Assembly: GCA_900771955.1 (NCBI GenBank)
Contig: CAAGPW010000048.1
Span: 1-11,732 of the forward strand
Direction of reading: 5' to 3'
Length of the DNA: 11,732 nt
From: Lachnospiraceae bacterium
GTDB lineage: Bacteria > Bacillota > Clostridia > Lachnospirales > Lachnospiraceae
Position 1 is the stretch's first letter; every line of letters begins with the position of its first letter. Below, one piece after another: positions 7,014 to 11,732 of the stretch. Below the pieces are notes generated by a model, which saw only the letters and a program-made list of their open reading frames with translations, did not search any database and was not told the DNA's origin. Made by a program: the position numbers and the translations under genes.

Positions 7014-7050
7014 AACGAGGCTGGTCGGTCTGATCAGTCTCGTTTGTTAT
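7014..7050 (+). terminator. Hairpin between RidA-like and dehydrogenase genes (weak terminator or processing site)
   Basis: AACGAGGCTGGTC (7014-7026) and GATCAGTCTCGTT (7032-7044) form a 13-bp stem with two G-U pairs and a 5-nt loop, followed by the T-rich TTTGTTAT. The T-tract is interrupted, so termination is probably partial, lowering expression of the downstream dehydrogenase genes relative to the aminotransferase and RidA genes. No convincing new promoter is seen between it and the next gene at 7070. The hairpin includes the GGTCTGATCAGT element, which also occurs (one mismatch) in the transporter leader. Confidence 0.55.
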
Positions 7051-7069
7051 AAACAGAAGGAGGAGCCTT

Positions 7070-7384
7070 ATGTGTCTTAGAGTAGAAAATCATGTCATTC
7101 TTGACTGCACCCCAGTCGGTAATCCGGTTGAAATTACCGTAGATGACAAAACAATACAGGCTTACGAGGGGGAACCAATTCTTGCCGCTATCTTAAATGC
7201 CGGCATCAAAATTAATCGTTACACGGTAAAACGCAATGAACCGCGCGGACTGTTCTGCGGTATCGGCCAGTGTACAGACTGTGCGATGATCGTAGACGGA
7301 AAACCCAATGTCCGAACCTGCATCACACCGGTCAAGGCCGGTATGGTAATCAAAACACAGCACGGATTAGCAAAGGGGGAATAG
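7070..7384 (+). CDS. [2Fe-2S] ferredoxin-like subunit of split amino-acid/amine dehydrogenase
   Basis: Small plant-type [2Fe-2S] protein, 104 residues. C63, C68, C71 and C84 give the spacing C-x4-C-x2-C-x12-C, within CGIGQCTDC and a later VRTC. The sequence matches the N-terminal domain of the SoxA/OoxA/HcnA group (HcnA itself is a separate small subunit), including the segment that begins with a pre-bound beta-grasp fold and a PRGLFCGIGQC lead-in. In larger relatives this domain is fused to the FAD/NAD protein encoded just downstream (3-nt gap to the next ATG). A strong GGAGGAG site precedes the ATG at 7070. The likely role is to pass electrons between the flavin centres. It is the first of five consecutive genes that together rebuild one dehydrogenase. 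Confidence 0.88.
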   Translation: MCLRVENHVILDCTPVGNPVEITVDDKTIQAYEGEPILAAILNAGIKINRYTVKRNEPRGLFCGIGQCTDCAMIVDGKPNVRTCITPVKAGMVIKTQHGLAKGE

Positions 7385-7387
7385 AAT

Positions 7388-8524
7388 ATGCTGACAAAAG
7401 ACGTTTTAGTAATTGGCGCCGGTCCAGCCGGACTAGCTGCTTCGATTGAAGCAGGGAAGCTTGGCGCATCCGTTCTTCTGGTTGATCTGAACATGCAGCC
7501 AGGTGGGCAGCTTTTTAAACAGATTCACAAATTTTTTGGTTCAAGTGCCCACCGCTCCGGAACCCGTGGCTTTAATATTGGAAAACAGCTGCTTGCCGAA
7601 GCGAAGACCGCCAATGTAGAAATCTGGATGCAGAGTACTGTCATCGGTATTTTCCCTGGAAATAAAGTTGGAATTGAGCGTGGACTGGATAACGGTGAAA
7701 AGAATATGGTGACGCTTGAAGCCAAAAAGATTATCATCGCAACCGGAGCATCGGAAAATGCAATCCGCTTTAAGGGCTGGACAACTCCGGGCGTCATGGG
7801 CGCCGGAGCCGCCCAGACTATGATCAATGTCAACCATGTAAAACCCGGACAAAAAATTGTAATGCTCGGTACCGGAAATGTTGGTCTGATCGTTTCCTAT
7901 CAGCTGATGCAGGCCGGATGTGATGTTGTATCACTCATTGAGGCCGCACCAAAAATCGGAGGCTATGCCGTTCATGCGGCAAAAATCCGCCGCGCAGGTG
8001 TACCGATTCGGCTGCGCCATACGATCATTGAAGCCAAAAAGGGTAAAGATGGATGTGTCTGTGGTTGCGTGATCGCAGAAGTAGATGAGCATTTCCAGCC
8101 AATTGCCGGTACCGAAGAGTTGATTGCATGCGATACTATTACGCTTGCCGCCGGTTTAAAGCCGACTATGGATCTTGTGAAGCTTGCAGGCTGTAAACTT
8201 ACCTTTAATGGTGCATTTGGCGGCTACATTCCACTGCATAATGAACGCATGGAAACCTCCTGCAAGGGTGTCTTTGTCGCAGGCGATACAACTGGTGTCG
8301 AAGAAGCCAATACCGCATTGGAAGAAGGTAAAATTGCAGGAATCAGTGCCGCCGAAGATCTTGGTCTTCTCGATTCAAAAACAGCAGCCGAAACCCGAAC
8401 CGAAATCTGGTCCCGACTACATGCACTCCGTCTTGGACCGTTTGGCGAGCGCCGCATGAAGGAAAAAGAGGTTATTATCAACGAATACAAAAATACAATT
8501 GGTTCACCGAAACCAGTTCTTTAA
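7388..8524 (+). CDS. FAD/NAD(P)-dependent oxidoreductase subunit (HcnB/SoxA-like)
   Basis: Pyridine-nucleotide-disulfide-oxidoreductase-fold flavoprotein, 378 residues, cytoplasmic. The FAD-binding GAGPAG is at 10-15, followed by the acidic strand end LLVDLN (31-36) and the conserved PGGQLFKQ (38-45). IIIATGASE is at 115-123, the second nucleotide-binding GTGNVG at 161-166, and the C-terminal FAD motif VFVAGD at 295-300. It corresponds to the central part of octopine/nopaline oxidase subunit A, HcnB and the sarcosine oxidase alpha chain. Those proteins also carry a C-terminal BFD-like Fe-S domain, encoded separately here (9040-9324). It lacks the redox CxxC of thioredoxin reductases. The gene order suggests it links the substrate-oxidising flavin subunit (9324-10508) with NAD(P) or ferredoxin. 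AGGGGGA precedes the ATG. Confidence 0.9.
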   Translation: MLTKDVLVIGAGPAGLAASIEAGKLGASVLLVDLNMQPGGQLFKQIHKFFGSSAHRSGTRGFNIGKQLLAEAKTANVEIWMQSTVIGIFPGNKVGIERGLDNGEKNMVTLEAKKIIIATGASENAIRFKGWTTPGVMGAGAAQTMINVNHVKPGQKIVMLGTGNVGLIVSYQLMQAGCDVVSLIEAAPKIGGYAVHAAKIRRAGVPIRLRHTIIEAKKGKDGCVCGCVIAEVDEHFQPIAGTEELIACDTITLAAGLKPTMDLVKLAGCKLTFNGAFGGYIPLHNERMETSCKGVFVAGDTTGVEEANTALEEGKIAGISAAEDLGLLDSKTAAETRTEIWSRLHALRLGPFGERRMKEKEVIINEYKNTIGSPKPVL

Positions 8525-8540
8525 TAAGGAGGAATGAGAT

Positions 8541-9050
8541 ATGGCATTAATTGATACAGGATATCTGGAATTTGATGAATTAAAATCTATTCAGAAGCTT
8601 CCGGATGATGAACGTTATGCAAAAGGGCCTGTAGCTGTCATTGAGTGTGTGCAGGAAATACCATGCAATCCATGTGAAGCTGCCTGCTCGTTCGGTGCAA
8701 TACATATCGGAGAACCGATTACCAATCTCCCTGCCTTAGATGGTGAGAAGTGTGTCGGCTGCGGCGTCTGTGTTTCCCGCTGTCCGGGACTTGCAATTGT
8801 GATAGTAAATAAAGTATATTCTGAGACAACCGCTACGGTTTCTTTTCCATTTGAATATTGTCCCACACCTGAGGTCGGTGAAATCCGTGGCGCTATGAAT
8901 CGCAAGGGTGAAGTACTCTGTAACGGAAAAATCGTAAAGGTAGTCAATCCGGCTTCTTTTGACCACACTCCGGTTGTAACTGTGGAAATTCCGAAAGAAT
9001 ATGCCGATGAAGTACGCACGGTTGAAAGGAGGAGCAGCCATGAGCAATAA
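8541..9050 (+). CDS. 4Fe-4S ferredoxin-type subunit of split dehydrogenase
   Basis: Iron-sulfur protein, 169 residues. The second cysteine group is a canonical [4Fe-4S] site, CVGCGVCVSRCP (C71, C74, C77, C81). The first group is C36, C42, C45, C49 (C-x5-C-x2-C-x3-C), which could bind a second [4Fe-4S] cluster with non-standard spacing. Residues 90-160 form a beta-rich C-terminal extension without further motifs apart from two isolated cysteines (C107, C127). A ferredoxin-like subunit accompanies the same flavoproteins in Thermococcales dye-linked L-proline dehydrogenase, but not in classical octopine oxidase or HcnABC. An AAGGAGG site lies 8 nt before the ATG. Its 3' end overlaps the next gene by 11 nt, implying coupled translation. 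It is probably the electron exit toward ferredoxin or another low-potential carrier. Confidence 0.88.
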   Translation: MALIDTGYLEFDELKSIQKLPDDERYAKGPVAVIECVQEIPCNPCEAACSFGAIHIGEPITNLPALDGEKCVGCGVCVSRCPGLAIVIVNKVYSETTATVSFPFEYCPTPEVGEIRGAMNRKGEVLCNGKIVKVVNPASFDHTPVVTVEIPKEYADEVRTVERRSSHEQ

Positions 9051-9324
9051 TTTCAACAATGATATGATCGTATGTCGCTGTGAAGAGGTTACAGTTGCAG
9101 AAATCAAAAAGGCAATTCAGGAGGGCGCCCGCGATATTGTCGGTGTAAAAAGAAGAACCCGCGCCGGTATGGGGCTCTGTCAGGGAAGAACCTGCGAAAA
9201 GCTCGTTTCCCAGATCATTGCAAGTGAGCTCGGCATCAGTCCGAAAGAAGCTGGTACCTCATCTGCCAGGCCTCCGGTACGTCCGGTCACCTTTGGAGAA
9301 CTAGCGAAAGGAGATGTTGTATAA
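9040..9324 (+). CDS. BFD-like [2Fe-2S] subunit of split dehydrogenase
   Basis: BFD-like (bacterioferritin-associated ferredoxin type) [2Fe-2S] protein, 94 residues. The ligands are C12, C14, C47 and C52 (CxC, 32 residues, C-x4-C), in VCRCEEV and MGLCQGRTC. The end of the protein, RPPVRPVTFGELA (77-89), is the same kind of tail found at the C-terminus of octopine oxidase subunit A and related fused proteins, so this gene looks like that domain standing alone. The frame is open upstream to 9001, but GGAGGAG lies just before the ATG at 9040. The gene begins inside the previous gene (11-nt overlap) and its stop overlaps the next ATG (TAATG), so all three are translationally coupled. Confidence 0.88.
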   Translation: MSNNFNNDMIVCRCEEVTVAEIKKAIQEGARDIVGVKRRTRAGMGLCQGRTCEKLVSQIIASELGISPKEAGTSSARPPVRPVTFGELAKGDVV

Positions 9325-10508
9325 TGAATAATACATATGATGTAGTTGTAATTGGTGCCGGAGCAATCGGTACAAGTGTTGCCTATCATCTGGCAAAGGC
9401 CGGCTACTCCACCGCAATCTTAGATCGCGGTGATATTGCAAGCGGCTCATCGAGCCACTGCGATGCTGTAGCCCTAATCTGTGATAAGCTTCCGGGCATT
9501 GACACGACAATGGGACAGGCCAGCATTGATTATTTCGGAGAAATCGCCTCCGAATTCGAATACGATTTTGAATATGAGCCAAAGGGTTGTCTCTATGTCT
9601 GTGAAACTGAACCTGAATTTGTCGCAGCTTCCGACTATTGTGCGAAGCAGAATGCCAACGGCTATAAGCTTCGTATGGTAGAAAACAAGGAATTGTGTGA
9701 AATGGAGCCACATATTGCAAAAGATCTTTTCGGCGCACTTTATACCCCTCCCAGCGGAAGCATCGCCGTAAGTCCGTATAAGCTTTGCTTTGCTTTTATC
9801 CATGAAGGCCGCAAATACGGACTGGAAAGCTATACCTATTGCGATATTTCAAAGATCAATCTCAATCCGAAGACCAATGCAGTGGAAAGCCTTGAAACCA
9901 ATTACGGAACCTTCCACACCAAACGTATTGTAAACTGCGCCGGTGCCTGGGCTCCATTCGTTGGCAAACTGACCGGACTTGATATTCCGATTGAGCCAAG
10001 AAAGGGAACAAATCTTGTATCTGAGCAGACCGTACAGCTTTGCAACAACAAAATTCTCGAATATGGCTATATGATGAGCAAATTTGACAGTATCAATTTC
10101 AAGCGAAATGTCAGCAAACTTGTAGAGGATCAGAATATTGCCTTCAATTTGGAATACACCCAGTCAAACAATCTGCTTGTCGGTGGCAATCGCCTGTTCC
10201 GCGACTATGATACCCGGTCGGAAATCGAAACATTGAAAGCCATCTGCGAACGGGCCCTGCGATTTTATCCGGAGCTTGCAGATATCAAATGCATTCGAGC
10301 ATACTCCGGCGTACGTCCATTCGTAATCGATCATCTTCCGATCGTATCCGATGTCGACAGCATTCCAGGATACTATATTGCTGCCGGTCATGAAGGTGAT
10401 GGAATCTGCTTTTCTCCGATTACCGGACGCTTTATGGAACAGATTATCAGCAAAAAGGAAACCGATTTTGATATCAGCAAACTTGATTTTGCACGCTTTG
10501 CCAGTTAA
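9324..10508 (+). CDS. FAD-dependent DAO-family oxidoreductase (substrate-oxidising subunit)
   Basis: Flavoprotein of the D-amino-acid oxidase (DAO) fold, 394 residues, related to HcnC, the sarcosine oxidase beta chain and the proline dehydrogenase beta subunit. It should oxidise a C-N bond of an amino or imino acid. Visible: the FAD dinucleotide motif GAGAIG at 11-16, the acidic residue D34 ending the second strand, IASGSSSHCDA at 38-48 (the conserved GSS flavin contact), NCAGAWAP in the middle, and the C-terminal GHEGDG at about 355-360. No transmembrane segment or signal peptide is visible, so the complex is cytoplasmic or peripheral. The ATG overlaps the previous stop by one base. Its substrate (D-amino acid, proline-like imino acid, N-methyl amino acid or opine) cannot be chosen from the sequence. 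Confidence 0.9.
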   Translation: MNNTYDVVVIGAGAIGTSVAYHLAKAGYSTAILDRGDIASGSSSHCDAVALICDKLPGIDTTMGQASIDYFGEIASEFEYDFEYEPKGCLYVCETEPEFVAASDYCAKQNANGYKLRMVENKELCEMEPHIAKDLFGALYTPPSGSIAVSPYKLCFAFIHEGRKYGLESYTYCDISKINLNPKTNAVESLETNYGTFHTKRIVNCAGAWAPFVGKLTGLDIPIEPRKGTNLVSEQTVQLCNNKILEYGYMMSKFDSINFKRNVSKLVEDQNIAFNLEYTQSNNLLVGGNRLFRDYDTRSEIETLKAICERALRFYPELADIKCIRAYSGVRPFVIDHLPIVSDVDSIPGYYIAAGHEGDGICFSPITGRFMEQIISKKETDFDISKLDFARFAS

Positions 10509-10526
10509 ATAAAAAAGGAGATTTTT

Positions 10527-11327
10527 ATGGAAAATTTATATAAACCTGCACCTGCTCCGTATGGTTATATGACTCCACAAAATGACTCGGTTGTTGTACA
10601 AATGAAAAAGGGACAGAACATCGCCGGATTTCCAATCGGAATCATTTATATCGAAAATGTTTTTTACCCAATGCTTCCGGGCAATATTGTAAACGGATAT
10701 ACCTTCCCCTTCCCGGTCCGTCTTAAGGCAGTAGAAGGCCTCAACTGTCCTGATCTGTTTGATGCGGCCTCCGGCGTAAAAGAAAAAGTGCTGGCTGCCT
10801 GCAGGCAGCTAGAGCGCGAAGGTGTACGGGCAATTAGTGGTGCATGTGGATTCTTTGGAAACTATCAGGCAGACATGGCAGCAGCACTAGACGTACCGGT
10901 AGCACTTTCAAGCCTCGTACAGCTTCCCTGGATCGCAACTCTGCTAAAAAGAAATCAGACAATCGGTGTACTAACTGCACAAAAGGATTCCTTTACCGAT
11001 GCGCTTCTGGACAGCTGCAACATTCCGGATGAGCTGAAAAAGCGCCTGGCTGTTGAAGACCTTGGACACGAAAAAGAGTTCTCCTGCATCACTGAGGGAC
11101 GTGGCTGTTTCGACAATGGCATCGTAAGGCAGGAGATTGTCGGGAAAGCTCTTGAGATCCTAAAAAAAGCACCCAACACGGGTGCGATTCTCCTTGAATG
11201 CAGCGATATGCCGCCTTACGCTTACGCAGTACAGGCTGCAACCGGTCTTCCGGTTTTTGATTTTACCACACTGATCCGCTGGCTGCATTCCGCAGTCACA
11301 CAGACCCCTTACTGTGGCTTTATTTAA
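10527..11327 (+). CDS. Asp/Glu/hydantoin racemase-superfamily protein
   Basis: Protein of the aspartate/glutamate racemase superfamily, 266 residues, cofactor-independent and cytoplasmic. Family members use two cysteines, one per half, to move the alpha proton. The candidates are C107 in ISGACGFFG and C225 in LLECSDMPPYA, each at the end of a predicted strand in the two pseudo-symmetric halves. Both contexts differ from the usual ACNTA and CTH of aspartate/glutamate racemases, so the substrate may be different, or the enzyme may be a decarboxylase or isomerase relative. GGAG lies before the ATG, 18 nt after the dehydrogenase gene. Being last in the operon, it could convert the imported L-form to the D-form oxidised by the DAO subunit (inference). 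The superfamily is fairly sure, the activity not. Confidence 0.8.
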   Translation: MENLYKPAPAPYGYMTPQNDSVVVQMKKGQNIAGFPIGIIYIENVFYPMLPGNIVNGYTFPFPVRLKAVEGLNCPDLFDAASGVKEKVLAACRQLEREGVRAISGACGFFGNYQADMAAALDVPVALSSLVQLPWIATLLKRNQTIGVLTAQKDSFTDALLDSCNIPDELKKRLAVEDLGHEKEFSCITEGRGCFDNGIVRQEIVGKALEILKKAPNTGAILLECSDMPPYAYAVQAATGLPVFDFTTLIRWLHSAVTQTPYCGFI

Positions 11328-11371
11328 TAATTGATCATCGTAAAACACTATTCTTCAACAGCTTCTATGTG

Positions 11372-11450
11372 ACGTTGTGCGAATTGACAATCCCACACAA
11401 TATACTCTTATTTTTTATGGATTTGCCAATTCTGCACAACGTTTTTTATA
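11372..11450 (+). terminator. Long-stem terminator of the rightward operon
   Basis: The left arm 11372-11393 (ACGTTGTGC, GAATTG, ATCC) is nearly complementary to the right arm 11419-11442 (GGAT, CAATTC, GCACAACGT), giving roughly 20 pairs with two one-base bulges and a loop of about 25 nt. A TTTTTT run (11442-11447) follows on the plus strand only. It lies 45 nt after the racemase-like gene and closes the operon. Stem and loop are longer than in most intrinsic terminators; see the separate note on its arms. No gene is seen in the rest of 11328-11490. Confidence 0.7.
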
Positions 11451-11490
11451 TTTATAAGCATTTTCAACTGATAGATTTAAGATAGTTCTA

Positions 11491-11536
11491 TAAAAATAAC
11501 AAAAATGGACTTACGGTAAAATTACCATAAGTCCAT
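11491..11536 (-). terminator. Terminator of the tRNA transcription unit
   Basis: A 15-bp stem (11505-11519 with 11522-11536, core ATGGACTTA and TAAGTCCAT) with a 2-nt loop, which in RNA would probably open to 4 nt. It is followed on the minus strand by TTTTGTTATTTTTA (complement of 11491-11504). The single non-Watson-Crick position is a G-U pair on the minus-strand RNA but a C-A mismatch on the other, which supports the leftward direction. It starts a few bases after tRNA-Lys. Confidence 0.8.
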
Positions 11537-11542
11537 CAGTAA

Positions 11543-11615
11543 TGAGACACGGGGGAGTCGAACCCCCGACAACTTGATTAAAAGTCAAGTGCTCTACCAA
11601 CTGAGCTAGTATCCC
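11543..11615 (-). tRNA. tRNA-Lys (anticodon UUU)
   Basis: A 73-nt cloverleaf folds completely. The acceptor GGGATAC pairs with GTGTCTC (two wobble pairs), with discriminator A. The D-arm is GCTC-AGTTGGTA-GAGC and the anticodon stem CTTGA/TCAAG, with loop CTTTTAA carrying UUU. The variable loop has 5 nt, and the T-arm is GGGGG-TTCGACT-CCCCC. The 3' CCA is not encoded, so a CCA-adding enzyme is needed. It is followed by the terminator at 11491-11536 and lies 59 nt downstream of tRNA-Phe in the same direction. Confidence 0.95.
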
Positions 11616-11674
11616 ATCTAAACTAATATACCCATTTTCGGGGCATCTATTCGCCGCCTACGCATCGAACAGAA

Positions 11675-11732
11675 TGCCTGGTTCCGGAATCGAACCAGAG
11701 ACACGAGGATTTTCAGTCCTCTGCTCTACCAA
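11675..11732 (-). tRNA. tRNA-Phe (anticodon GAA), 5' end cut by window edge
   Basis: The 3' 58 nt of a tRNA are present: the right half of the D-arm (TTGGTAGAGC), anticodon stem GAGGA/TCCTC with loop CTGAAAA (anticodon GAA), a 5-nt variable loop, T-arm TCTGG-TTCGATT-CCGGA, 3' acceptor strand ACCAGGC and discriminator A. About 15 nt of the 5' end lie beyond the window. No CCA is encoded. It is co-oriented with tRNA-Lys and probably part of a longer tRNA cluster to the right. The 59-nt spacer between the two tRNAs holds no recognisable feature. Confidence 0.92.

Noticed and set aside
9001..9039. Upstream extension of the BFD-like gene to an ATG at 9001.
   Set aside because: The extension overlaps the preceding gene by a further 39 nt, has no ribosome binding site, and the ATG at 9040 is preceded by a good GGAGGAG.
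11491..11732. tRNA genes as an integration site, with the catabolic locus as a mobile island.
   Set aside because: No integrase, transposase or direct repeat of a tRNA 3' end is seen in the window, and the genes show no obvious compositional break.
1..11732. CRISPR arrays, insertion sequences or phage genes.
   Set aside because: No regularly spaced repeats, transposase or phage-like reading frames were found on either strand.

Overview
The window looks like a chromosomal piece of an anaerobic Firmicute, most likely a Clostridia/Lachnospiraceae-type gut bacterium. This is inferred from strong AGGAGG ribosome binding sites before almost every gene, moderate GC content, tRNA genes without an encoded CCA, a PAAT-family ABC transporter with a lipoprotein binding protein, and a set of oxygen-sensitive iron-sulfur redox proteins. 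No species can be named from the sequence alone.

Layout. Positions 1-4008 hold a leftward operon: ABC ATPase, lipoprotein substrate-binding protein, two permeases, then an iron-containing alcohol dehydrogenase that runs off the left edge. Its promoter is at 4135-4163. Between that promoter and the first gene lie a tandem GGTCT-type repeat and a terminator-like hairpin (4039-4076). A LysR-type regulator (4191-5084, leftward) sits at the centre and is divergent from a rightward operon. That operon runs: class III aminotransferase, RidA-like deaminase, a hairpin, then five genes (7070-10508) for a split flavin/iron-sulfur dehydrogenase, and an Asp/Glu/hydantoin-racemase-superfamily protein. It ends at a strong terminator (11372-11450). 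The right end (11491-11732) carries leftward tRNA-Phe (cut by the edge), tRNA-Lys and their terminator.

How the genes may work together (inference). The transporter brings in an amino acid or amine. The racemase-like enzyme may set its stereochemistry. The dehydrogenase complex oxidises a C-N bond and sends electrons through FAD and Fe-S centres to NAD(P) or ferredoxin. RidA hydrolyses the imine product, the aminotransferase removes an amino group (probably terminal), and the alcohol dehydrogenase could reduce a resulting semialdehyde. The five dehydrogenase genes look like the domains of octopine/nopaline oxidase, HcnAB or heterotetrameric sarcosine oxidase, separated into individual polypeptides. 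This resembles the multi-subunit dye-linked L-proline dehydrogenases of Thermococcales. The substrate is not evident. A diamino acid, a D-amino acid, an imino acid or an opine-like compound would all fit.

Regulation. AT-rich inverted repeats of LysR type occur in the lysR/aminotransferase intergenic region and again just upstream of the transporter promoter, so one regulator may control both operons. A second, unrelated shared element (GGTCTRATCAGT) appears in the transporter leader and in the hairpin inside the rightward operon.
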